A stretch of DNA of 64,000 bases from CAZHRC01 sp964533865 (lineage in GTDB: Bacteria > Bacillota > Clostridia > Tissierellales > Peptoniphilaceae): positions 287,677 through 351,676 of the forward strand of contig CAZHRC010000001.1 of assembly GCA_964533865.1 (NCBI GenBank). Direction: 5' to 3'. The notes beneath the pieces are model-generated. The model did no database searches. It was not told where the DNA came from and saw only the letters and a list, made by a program, of their open reading frames with translations. How positions within the stretch are numbered: the first letter of the stretch is position 1; each line of letters starts with the position of its first letter. Position numbers and translations under genes: made by a program. Shown piece after piece: positions 1 through 7,352 of the stretch.

Positions 1-273
1 GCCTATAATAGGGATATCTACGGTTTTACGCTGCACGTAGTGTTCGCCAAAGCTATTTTCAAAGATGACTTCTAGTGCTCGATTTTTTTGTGGACTCCGC
101 CGAATATAGCCGTTTTTCTCTAGAGTATTTAAATTATTATGAACTGTCGATGTGCTTTTTATGCCTACACCTTTACAAATTTCTCGTACAGCGGGTGGGT
201 ACCCGTTACTTGCCGTCTGAGAGATAATATATTTTAAAATTGAAATCTGTTTTTCGTTTAAATCTTCATACAT
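1..273 (-). CDS. lexA: LexA repressor, N-terminal part (runs off the window)
   Basis: Ninety-one codons are visible from the ATG at 273 to the window edge, so the autoprotease domain is missing here. The visible part is the winged helix-turn-helix DNA-binding domain (NGYPPAVREI, then a recognition helix with STSTVHNNL, then the wing up to NGYIRRSP) followed by the start of the linker region. LexA represses SOS genes and cleaves itself when RecA is activated. The ATG has a GAGGAGGT ribosome binding site. It is divergent from the yneA-like gene at 418, the usual Bacillota arrangement, and an imperfect LexA box overlaps its own promoter. Confidence 0.95.
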   Translation of the reverse strand, partial: MYEDLNEKQISILKYIISQTASNGYPPAVREICKGVGIKSTSTVHNNLNTLEKNGYIRRSPQKNRALEVIFENSFGEHYVQRKTVDIPIIG

Positions 274-302
274 AATATCGACCTCCTCAATTCTATAAAT
301 TC

Positions 303-331
303 ATTATATCATTAGATTCGATTAGAAACAA
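303..331 (-). promoter_or_regulatory. lexA promoter
   Basis: On the minus strand TTGTTT (326-331) and TATAAT (303-308) are separated by 17 bp, about 30 bp upstream of lexA. An imperfect LexA box at 330-341 overlaps the -35 element, consistent with autorepression. Confidence 0.7.
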
Positions 332-402
332 ACAAAGGTTCTATTTCCTCTTGACATAGAACGTCCGTTCTTGTATACTGAAATTAATCAGAACGCATGT
401 TC
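330..402. promoter_or_regulatory. Three LexA (SOS) boxes between lexA and yneA
   Basis: The Bacillota LexA box core is GAAC-N4-GTTC. Perfect matches are at 359-370 (GAACGTCCGTTC) and 391-402 (GAACGCATGTTC); a one-mismatch match is at 330-341 (AAACAAAGGTTC). The first lies in the spacer of the yneA promoter, the second lies between its -10 element and the RBS, and the third overlaps the lexA -35. Confidence 0.9.
351..379 (+). promoter_or_regulatory. yneA promoter
   Basis: TTGACA (351-356) and TATACT (374-379) with a 17-bp spacer form a near-consensus sigma-A promoter. A perfect LexA box (359-370) sits between the two hexamers, so bound LexA would exclude RNA polymerase. Confidence 0.9.
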
Positions 403-417
403 TAAAAGGAGGAGTTT

Positions 418-717
418 ATGAAACGTTATCGCATAGTCAACATGAAACGATTTAGATTGTTTATCCTATTTTTAGTCGCTTTATCCTTAGCCATCTCCAT
501 GTTTTTAGCCACAAATACTCGAACATTTGCAAAGGGATCCGATGCCCATAAATTGGTCGTCGTAAAGCGCGGAGATACGGTTTGGTCGATAGCCCTTGAG
601 CACATTCAAGACCAACCGATCGATATCAATGAGTATATTTTCAGTATTGTCAAGCTTAACAACATCAAGAACACTTATTTGCAACCTGGAGATTCTTTAG
701 TTATACCGACACTATGA
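418..717 (+). CDS. yneA: YneA-like SOS cell-division inhibitor with LysM domain
   Basis: The 99-residue protein has a short basic N-terminus, one membrane segment (about residues 13-31) and a C-terminal LysM domain (about 44-97, starting at LVVVKRGDTVWSI). This is the architecture of YneA of Bacillus subtilis, which blocks division after DNA damage and is cleared by proteolysis. Position supports the call: divergent from lexA and under two perfect LexA boxes. AAGGAGG (406-412) lies 5 nt before the ATG; a second ATG at codon 8 lacks such a site. Sequence similarity to known YneA outside LysM was not tested, so the function rests on architecture and context. Confidence 0.85.
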   Translation: MKRYRIVNMKRFRLFILFLVALSLAISMFLATNTRTFAKGSDAHKLVVVKRGDTVWSIALEHIQDQPIDINEYIFSIVKLNNIKNTYLQPGDSLVIPTL

Positions 718-730
718 GTTAATATCGATT

Positions 731-766
731 AAACGGCAAACTTTGATATCAAAGTTTGCCGTTTTT
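731..766 (+). terminator. Rho-independent terminator of yneA
   Basis: A perfect 17-bp inverted repeat (731-747 with 748-764) is followed by a short T run. It also touches the stop codon of the convergent recombinase gene, so it may insulate both transcripts. Confidence 0.9.
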
Positions 767-1739
767 AAAGTTGATCAAGGTTAATCTGAGATAGTGGGTT
801 TTTTCGAACTGCCGTTCTTAAACTTTCATCGTCCACATGTGTATAAATCTGTGTGGTTGCGATGGATTCATGACCTAGTATTTGCTGCAACGCCCTAATA
901 TCTACGCCACCGTGTTTATACATAAGCGTGGCAGCGGTGTGCCTGAGTTTGTGAGTAGAGTACAAAGCTGTGTCAAAATTTGCTAGTTTCAAATAACGAT
1001 CGATAAAATGCTGCACAGCCCTGTTGCTAATTCGGTTTTTCCGTGTACTCAAAAACAATGCGTCCTCACCATCAACATCTGGTCTAACTGATAGGTAGGA
1101 GTTGATGGCATGTAATACTGCCTCCGTTAAATAAATAGTCCGCTGTTTGTTTCCTTTACCGATTACGGTAGCCGTATCGCCTTTTATGGAAGTCAGGTTG
1201 ATACTGGTCAGTTCTGAAAGACGAATCCCGCACGTTAGGAACAAAAGGACAATAGCAGAATCTCGTCGTTTTATATAATCATTTGACGCCTCGTTTTGGA
1301 TCGTAGCCAATAATTCTTCTACTTCAGTTAAGGTTAAATAGACCGGGTGTCGAGCGCTTTGTTTGGGAGACTCGATTTTTTCAGCTGGATTGATTTCGAT
1401 AAGGTTAGCGACTTGTAAAAGATACTTAAAGAATGTACGAATGCTAGAAATTTTCCGAGAGCGAGTACGTGTTGAATTCTTACGTTCGCGGTCAGCAAAC
1501 GACAAATAAGCATAAATTTCTTGTAGGGTGATTGAGGCAAGGTCTGATGATTTAATATGTTGTATCGGTATCGCGGAAAGGTCATGATCAGCGAATTCGC
1601 GCTGGCGTCTTTGGAGAATGAACGCGAGAAATCGAGAGATATCGTAGCGGTATTCTTTAACCGTTCCAGGTGAAAGACCTCGTATCGATTCGAGATAATT
1701 AAAGAAGTCGTCATAGAACAGAGGGGTCTTTGAAGCCAT
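765..1739 (-). CDS. XerC/XerD-type tyrosine recombinase
   Basis: The 324-residue protein has an N-terminal SAM-like core-binding domain (about 5-115) and a C-terminal catalytic domain. All catalytic residues are visible: Arg173 (GIRLSEL), Lys195/198 (GKGNKQ), His263-x-x-Arg266 (HKLRHT), His290 (LGHES) and Tyr299 (QIYTHV). Such enzymes resolve chromosome dimers or integrate mobile elements. It stands alone next to the SOS locus rather than in a prophage, and its length fits XerC/XerD-like housekeeping or paralogous recombinases; which one cannot be decided. The ATG at 1739 follows GAAAGG with 7-nt spacing. Two palindromes lie directly upstream. Confidence 0.85.
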   Translation of the reverse strand: MASKTPLFYDDFFNYLESIRGLSPGTVKEYRYDISRFLAFILQRRQREFADHDLSAIPIQHIKSSDLASITLQEIYAYLSFADRERKNSTRTRSRKISSIRTFFKYLLQVANLIEINPAEKIESPKQSARHPVYLTLTEVEELLATIQNEASNDYIKRRDSAIVLLFLTCGIRLSELTSINLTSIKGDTATVIGKGNKQRTIYLTEAVLHAINSYLSVRPDVDGEDALFLSTRKNRISNRAVQHFIDRYLKLANFDTALYSTHKLRHTAATLMYKHGGVDIRALQQILGHESIATTQIYTHVDDESLRTAVRKNPLSQINLDQL

Positions 1740-1763
1740 AATAAACCTTTCTACTTTCCTTTT

Positions 1764-1841
1764 AATATGTCACAAAATAATAATTTTGCGACATATTCGA
1801 TTGTTTTTAGAAGTAATCACACATTTGTGATTACTTCTAAA
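1764..1841. repeat. Two palindromes upstream of the recombinase gene
   Basis: An 8-bp AATATGTC/GACATATT arm pair extended by CAAAAT/ATTTTG lies at 1764-1797. A 15-bp perfect arm pair with a 6-nt loop lies at 1806-1841. Neither has a T run on either strand, so they look like operators or RNA stems rather than terminators. The motif GTCACA recurs at 1769-1774 and near 1866. Confidence 0.6.
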
Positions 1842-1988
1842 GTATAGCACATCTACTTCTTTTTGTCACATAAAAATATACGTGTCTTAAATGCTCAATC
1901 CATCGCATTTCGTCCTGTATTGCGATTATAGACGTATATTTACAAAAGGCAATCTCTAGGTCATCTTTATCTCAACACGTATCGACTC

Positions 1989-3185
1989 CTATGACATTTT
2001 ATCAAGAAAGCTCTTAAATCGAGTCAGGCCTTCTACCAGATCTTCATCCGCTAAGGCATAGGAAAATCTAACGAAGCGATCATCTCCAAAGGCTATACCA
2101 GGTGTTAGGGCGATACGCTCGTGCTCTAACAATTCACTTGCCATTGATACTGAGTCAGTGATCGGAACTCCATTATAAGATTTTCCATAATAAGCGCTGA
2201 CATCGACAAAAGTATAGAACGCGCCACCAGGATAAATATAAGTAACATCATCAATAGAATTTAGTATCTCGACGAAATTATCGCGTCTGCGTTTAAAGAC
2301 ATTGAACATGCGATCTAAATCCTCGGTTTTTTCGGTTAGCGCCGCTAAGCCTGCGTATTGAGTCATTGAAGATGCATTAGATGTCATGTGTCCTTGGATT
2401 GCATTCATCAGTTTGATAATGGGAAGATCAGCACACGCATAACCTAAGCGCCATCCCGTCATTGCATAGGCTTTTGAAAAACCATTGACAGTAATGGTAC
2501 GTTTAGCAATCTCAGGATTTAGGGATTGCAAACTAACAAAATCCACATCATAAACTAATTTCTCATAAATTTCGTCACTAATGACATAGAGGTCGTTCTC
2601 AACAACCCAGTCAGCAAAAGTGACTAAATCTTCTTTCGAATACACAACTCCACTAGGGTTACTTGGAGAATTAAGCATGATACACTTTGTCTTATTCGTT
2701 ATATATTTATCTAGTAATTCTGGAGTGACTTTATAGTCATTCTCTTCCGAAGTTGGTACAGGTATCGTTATTCCTCCTGCTATATGAACCATTTCAGGGT
2801 AGCTTACCCAATAAGGGATCGGAACGAGGACTTCGTCTCCTGGATTCAATATGGCCATTAGCGCCAATAGTAAGGGCTGTTTCGCACCTGTTGAAACAAT
2901 AATATTCTCCGCCTTGCAATCAATCGCATTTTCGTTATTCAATTTAGCTGCAATAGCTTCTCTCAAGGCAGGGATACCTGGAACCGGTGTGTATTTCGTA
3001 TGCCCAGCCTCAATTGCACGTACCGCAGCATCTTTAATGTACTGTGGTGTATCAAAATCAGGTTCACCTACACTGAAATTGATAATGTTGATCCCTTGCG
3101 CCTTCATTGCTTTTGCTTTTGCGCTGATCTCCAATGTAAGTGAAGGCGATAGGCTTTGAATCTGTTTCGACAAACATTTAGTCAT
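1989..3185 (-). CDS. aspC: Aspartate-type PLP aminotransferase (class I)
   Basis: The 398-residue protein matches the fold-type I aspartate aminotransferase group (AspB/AspC). It transfers the amino group between aspartate and 2-oxoglutarate in the cytoplasm. Visible features: NFSVGEPDFDTP near the N-terminus, GHTKYTPVPG, the PLP-contacting NSPSNPSG, the SDEIYE motif and the PLP lysine Lys238 in FSKAYAMTGWRLG. Length is typical. The ATG follows AAGGGAGAG. A TATAAT (minus strand, 3214-3219) 28 bp upstream suggests its own promoter, with a weak -35. It appears monocistronic. Substrate range among related aminotransferases cannot be fixed from sequence. Confidence 0.88.
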   Translation of the reverse strand: MTKCLSKQIQSLSPSLTLEISAKAKAMKAQGINIINFSVGEPDFDTPQYIKDAAVRAIEAGHTKYTPVPGIPALREAIAAKLNNENAIDCKAENIIVSTGAKQPLLLALMAILNPGDEVLVPIPYWVSYPEMVHIAGGITIPVPTSEENDYKVTPELLDKYITNKTKCIMLNSPSNPSGVVYSKEDLVTFADWVVENDLYVISDEIYEKLVYDVDFVSLQSLNPEIAKRTITVNGFSKAYAMTGWRLGYACADLPIIKLMNAIQGHMTSNASSMTQYAGLAALTEKTEDLDRMFNVFKRRRDNFVEILNSIDDVTYIYPGGAFYTFVDVSAYYGKSYNGVPITDSVSMASELLEHERIALTPGIAFGDDRFVRFSYALADEDLVEGLTRFKSFLDKMS

Positions 3186-3272
3186 ATACTCTCTCCCTTT
3201 AGTTGATAACCTGATTATATCAAATTCTGAGAGTCATTGGAACTATTGTCATGGAACTGACAAATCAAACAA

Positions 3273-4056
3273 GGTTCTATTTGTAATGAGTATGATTTCT
3301 GTAATACCCTAATCCATGAACTGATTGATGTGGTCGAGAACCATCAACTCCCTCTCTAATGAACTATTTTTGGCGATATCGTCGTTCTGCTCGCGAAAAG
3401 GTTAAACGATATGCATTGATAGGTACACACCGTATATGACGTTAATTCAGGCTCTTTTTTCTCATGCTCGTATTGTTATTGATCGCCTTCACTTGGTTCA
3501 GTTGCTGACTCGAGCGATGGGTAAGACCCGAATTGAGGTAATGAAACGGTTTTCGACACAATCTATCGCATACAAGCGATGGAAGCGTTACCGGAAGTTG
3601 ATCCAATTTTCGATGAGTAAGTTGGATGCTCGAGATTTCAAGCATTGAACACATTTTAAAGAATTGAAAATGGCTAGCAGAGGTCAGTGATGCGATGAAG
3701 GTCGCGATGACAACCTTGCTCGCCTACTTTGAAGATGTTGAAGATTCACTGATTTACGATGTTTCAAACGATTGTCTTGAAGGATTGAACAACTTCATTA
3801 AAGTGCTTAAACGCATCGCTTTTGGATATCGAAGCTTTTTCCACTTTAGAAACCGTGCTCATTTGTCGTAACCTAGTCTTTTCACAGACAAACAAACAGA
3901 AAAAGTCGGCTTAACAACTCGCCGCCTCTAACAACCTATTTCGATATTTCATTCTCAACCAACACGATTTGACAAGGAGCTCTTTAAACACATTAAAAAT
4001 CACAAAAAATCTAACCAATAAACATAAAAAAAGGTTCTTCAGTTTCCCAAAGAACC
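3273..4056 (+). mobile_element. Decayed ISL3-family insertion sequence
   Basis: The segment is bounded by inverted ends GGTTCTATTTG (3273) and a right end that reads GGTTCTTTGGGAAACTG on the minus strand (ending 4056), both of ISL3 type. At 784 bp it is about half the usual length. Inside is a fragmentary transposase. No target duplication was recognised. Confidence 0.75.
3360..3870 (+). pseudogene. ISL3-family transposase remnant
   Basis: Three pieces in different frames match the DDE ISL3 transposase: a piece from about 3364 (YFWRYRRSAREKV), the 70-codon stretch 3436-3648 (containing ARIVIDRLHLVQLL), and a piece around 3785-3870 (EGLNNFIKVLKRIAFGYRSF). They are in the correct order but separated by frameshifts and stops, and the N-terminal zinc-binding and helix-turn-helix regions are missing. 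The gene cannot make an active transposase. Confidence 0.85.
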
Positions 4057-4059
4057 TTA
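4026..4059 (-). terminator. Terminator of rny
   Basis: On the minus strand AAGGTTCTT and AAGAACCTT form a 9-bp stem with a short loop, followed by seven T. The hairpin coincides with the terminal inverted repeat of the ISL3 remnant. Confidence 0.85.
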
Positions 4060-4095
4060 GTTTTCGAATATAAAGAATTAGAAAATTAAATAGTA

Positions 4096-5628
4096 TTATT
4101 TTGCATATTCCATTGCGCGTGTTTCGCGTATTACATTAACTTTTATCTGACCTGGATACTCCAATTCTTCCTCAATACGCTTAGCGATGTCACGTGCTGT
4201 GACAATCATTTGATCTTCCGATATGCGATCTGGTTTGACCATTATGCGCACTTCTCGCCCAGCCTGTATCGCAAAAGATTTTTCGATCCCATCAAATGAA
4301 TTCGCGATCTCTTCTAAGCTCTCTAATCGTTTAATATAGTTTTCCAAAGATTCTCGTCGCGCACCAGGTCGCGCTGCAGATATAGCATCGCTTGCTTGAA
4401 CAAGCATCGCTTCCAAACTATTGATTTCAACATCGCCATGATGAGCTTCGATACAGTGAATAACTTCCTTGGTCTCCTTGTATCGTTTTGCTGCTGCAAC
4501 TCCAAGGTCGACGTGTGGACCTTCGATCTCGTGATCTATCGCTTTCCCAATATCATGGAGAAGCCCACCTCTTTTAGCGATTTTTACATTGCAACCTAGT
4601 TCAGCAGCCATCATTCCAGCTAAAGTAGATACTTCGATGGCATGTTTTAAGACATTTTGACCATAGGATGTACGATAACGCAATTTACCAAGTAGCTTCA
4701 CCAACTCAGGGTGCAACCCATGGACATTAGCGTCCTCAGTAGCTTTTTCCCCTTCTTCTTTGATGGTTTGATTCACTTCATCTCTGGCTTTTTCGATCAT
4801 CTCTTCAATTCTAGACGGATGAATTCGACCGTCATTGATGAGTTTTTCTAAGGCAATTCGTGCAATTTCCCTGCGAATCGGATCAAAGCCTGATAGGACC
4901 ACCGCTTCTGGCGTATCATCGATAATTAGATCGATTCCTGTTAAGGTTTCGAAAGCTCTAATGTTGCGACCCTCGCGACCTATAATCCGCCCTTTCATCT
5001 CATCATTGGGCAGCGAGACAACGGTGACCGTAGATTCTGCAACATGATCAGCCGCATAACGTTGAATGGACGTTGTTATGATTTCCCGTGCTTTTTTCTC
5101 AGACTCTTCTTTGGTTCTACTCTCAAATTCTCGTATAATCAAAGCTGATTCATGCATAGCTTCTTTGCGTACACCATCTAAAAGAACTTCCTTCGCATCC
5201 TCACTCGTCATACCTGCAACTCTTTCAAGTTCCTTAGTTTGCTCGTGGATGATTTCGTCGATACGAGATTCTTTCTCTTCAACTTTGCGCATGTTTTCGG
5301 AAAGTTGTTCACTCTTTCTGTCAAGATTCATCGATTTTTTGTCTAAGCTCTCTTCTTTTTGAGTGATCCGATTTTCCATTTTTTGAACTTCAGCACGTCG
5401 CTCGCGATTTTCTCGTTCTTGATCATTTCGAAGTCTATGGATCTCATCCTTAGCTTCAAGCAAAGCCTCTTTCTTCTTTGTTTCGGCTTCCTTATTCGCA
5501 TCATTGACGAGTTTCTCTGCTAAAGTCTCCGCAGAACCAATCTTGCTCTCAGCAATATTTTTGCGCACCATGAAACCGATAAGCGCACCAACTAGGACTC
5601 CAATCAGTCCAATAATTACCTCTATCAT
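4096..5628 (-). CDS. rny: Ribonuclease Y
   Basis: The 510-residue endoribonuclease initiates mRNA decay at the membrane. Order of parts: one N-terminal membrane helix (about 3-21), a long charged coiled coil (about 25-170), a KH RNA-binding domain (about 200-265, with GRIIGREGRNI) and an HD hydrolase domain with LLHDIGKAIDHE. Length is normal for the family. GGGAGGTGA precedes the ATG at the expected distance. It has its own promoter (5699-5727) and terminator and sits downstream of recA, a common Bacillota order. Confidence 0.97.
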   Translation of the reverse strand: MIEVIIGLIGVLVGALIGFMVRKNIAESKIGSAETLAEKLVNDANKEAETKKKEALLEAKDEIHRLRNDQERENRERRAEVQKMENRITQKEESLDKKSMNLDRKSEQLSENMRKVEEKESRIDEIIHEQTKELERVAGMTSEDAKEVLLDGVRKEAMHESALIIREFESRTKEESEKKAREIITTSIQRYAADHVAESTVTVVSLPNDEMKGRIIGREGRNIRAFETLTGIDLIIDDTPEAVVLSGFDPIRREIARIALEKLINDGRIHPSRIEEMIEKARDEVNQTIKEEGEKATEDANVHGLHPELVKLLGKLRYRTSYGQNVLKHAIEVSTLAGMMAAELGCNVKIAKRGGLLHDIGKAIDHEIEGPHVDLGVAAAKRYKETKEVIHCIEAHHGDVEINSLEAMLVQASDAISAARPGARRESLENYIKRLESLEEIANSFDGIEKSFAIQAGREVRIMVKPDRISEDQMIVTARDIAKRIEEELEYPGQIKVNVIRETRAMEYAK

Positions 5629-5698
5629 AGTTCACCTCCCCATATTCAATTTTCAAATTGCAGTTTATATTCATAAGAATAGGTTTCCCTATTAATAA

Positions 5699-5727
5699 AT
5701 AATATCTCTTTTAAGTGTTTATGTCAA
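5699..5727 (-). promoter_or_regulatory. rny promoter
   Basis: TTGACA (minus strand 5722-5727), 17-bp spacer and TATTAT (5699-5704) form a strong sigma-A promoter in the recA-rny gap. Confidence 0.88.
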
Positions 5728-5743
5728 TAAAGGAAGTGTGCCA

Positions 5744-6796
5744 TTATTCGTCTATCGAATCAGCATTATTTTCGTCGATAGTGTTCTCGCTTTGGTTTAA
5801 TGCGAGTTTTTCGCGGATCTGCCGATCGACATTTTCTAAAATATCTTGATTCTCTATCAAATAATCTTTAACTTTTTCTCTTCCTTGACCGATGCGGTCA
5901 CCGTTATAACTGTACCACGATCCTGATTTTTGGATGATATCAAGTTCTGCTGCCGTATCAAGGAGAACGCCCTCTTTTGAAATTCCTTTGCCATACATAA
6001 TATCAAATTCAACTTGTTTGAAAGGTGGTGCCACCTTGTTTTTTACAACTTTTACTCGAGTCCTATTTCCAACGATATTGTCACCATCTTTAATGGCTTC
6101 CGCACGGCGTATATCTAATCGAACACTGGAGTAGAACTTTAGAGCACGACCACCAGTAGTTGTTTCTGGGCTGCCAAACATTACGCCAACTTTTTCGCGC
6201 AGCTGGTTAATAAATATGACGATAGTGTTAGATTTTGATATAATACCTGTCAATTTACGCAGAGCTTGTGACATGAGGCGCGCTTGAAGCCCAATGTGCG
6301 AATCACCCATTTCCCCCTCTATTTCTGCACGTGGTACCAATGCCGCCACTGAATCGACGACAATAATATCAACAGCGTTACTGCGTACGAGAGATTCTGT
6401 GATTTCCAAGGATTGCTCACCTGTATCGGGTTGTGCTACGATGAGATTTTCAATATCAACACCTAAGTTGCTGGCGTATGTGGCATCCAATGCGTGCTCT
6501 GCATCAATAAATGCTGCTGTACCACCGAGTTTTTGTGCTTCAGCTACTACGTGAAGGGCAACAGTAGTTTTGCCTGATGACTCTGGTCCGTAAATCTCGA
6601 TAATACGGCCTCTCGGTAATCCTCCTATCCCCAACGCTATATCTAAGTTAATAGCACCTGTCGGTATCGCATCTATTGAAGTAGCAGGAGCATCGCCTAA
6701 GCGCATAACAGAACCTTTACCGAATTGTTTTTCAATTTTAGTAAAAGCTACTTCTAATGCCTTCTTCTTTTCTTCTGTATTCATTCGATTAGTCAT
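5744..6796 (-). CDS. recA: Recombinase RecA
   Basis: The 350-residue ATPase catalyses strand exchange in recombinational repair and triggers LexA cleavage. Walker A (GPESSGKTT, residues 70-78), the Walker B region (VDSVAALVP) and the signature LRKLTG are intact. Length is normal, with a short acidic C-terminal tail. The start with GGAGGAGAA upstream is convincing; a second in-frame ATG lies at codon 5. Only 13 bp separate it from pgsA, so it is probably transcribed from the ftsK side. No LexA box is visible in that gap. Confidence 0.98.
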   Translation of the reverse strand: MTNRMNTEEKKKALEVAFTKIEKQFGKGSVMRLGDAPATSIDAIPTGAINLDIALGIGGLPRGRIIEIYGPESSGKTTVALHVVAEAQKLGGTAAFIDAEHALDATYASNLGVDIENLIVAQPDTGEQSLEITESLVRSNAVDIIVVDSVAALVPRAEIEGEMGDSHIGLQARLMSQALRKLTGIISKSNTIVIFINQLREKVGVMFGSPETTTGGRALKFYSSVRLDIRRAEAIKDGDNIVGNRTRVKVVKNKVAPPFKQVEFDIMYGKGISKEGVLLDTAAELDIIQKSGSWYSYNGDRIGQGREKVKDYLIENQDILENVDRQIREKLALNQSENTIDENNADSIDE

Positions 6797-6809
6797 ATTT
6801 CTCCTCCAA

Positions 6810-7352
6810 TTAACGATCCATAATATTTAATACGTTGATGTTCTTGCATATATAATCCACAAGTGATGCAATGGTGAATACCAAAGCAATGTTTAGCATT
6901 ATCTTATCCATAGGTACTGACAATGGAACAATAACACGATTATTCATCAATAACAAAATAATCGCTGCGAATTGCGTGATTGTTTTTATTTTTCCTAGTG
7001 GACTCGCCGCTATCGTAACGCCACTCGACGCTGCAAGTGTTCGAAACCCAGTGATGATAAACTCTCTTGCTGTGATTGTGATGAGTATCCAAGCCGGTAC
7101 CTTTCCAATACTGCACAATAGTATGAGCGCACTAATAGTTAACAGTTTATCTGCTAACGGATCTAAGAATTTTCCCAAAGTGGTAATCAAGTTTCTACTT
7201 CGTGCCAAATACCCGTCTAACGCATCCGTTAACGCAGCAATGATAAAAATGATCACCGGGATGTAATTAGTAGTTTCAAAAGCATAAAATGCGATGACAA
7301 ATACGGGAATTAACATTAACCGTAACGCGGTGACTTTATTCGCTATATTCAT
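6810..7352 (-). CDS. pgsA: CDP-diacylglycerol-glycerol-3-phosphate 3-phosphatidyltransferase
   Basis: The 180-residue integral membrane enzyme makes phosphatidylglycerol phosphate, the committed step of phosphatidylglycerol synthesis. The CDP-alcohol phosphotransferase motif is complete at about residues 43-68 (D-x2-DG-x2-AR-x8-G-x3-D-x3-D). Several hydrophobic helices surround it. Its start overlaps the end of ftsK by 17 bp, indicating translational coupling. The pgsA-recA adjacency is usual for Bacillota, but the cinA gene often found between them is absent. Confidence 0.95.
   Translation of the reverse strand: MNIANKVTALRLMLIPVFVIAFYAFETTNYIPVIIFIIAALTDALDGYLARSRNLITTLGKFLDPLADKLLTISALILLCSIGKVPAWILITITAREFIITGFRTLAASSGVTIAASPLGKIKTITQFAAIILLLMNNRVIVPLSVPMDKIMLNIALVFTIASLVDYICKNINVLNIMDR

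Noticed and set aside
1806..1841. 15-bp hairpin as terminator of aspC
   Set aside because: No T run on the minus strand after the stem; listed as a palindrome instead.
4323..5362. Several 60-100-codon frames on both strands inside rny
   Set aside because: They are shadows of the well-supported rny frame without ribosome binding sites or family motifs. The same applies to similar frames inside recA, ftsK, pnp, infB, nusA, polC, topA, ffh, ygfK and ygeY.
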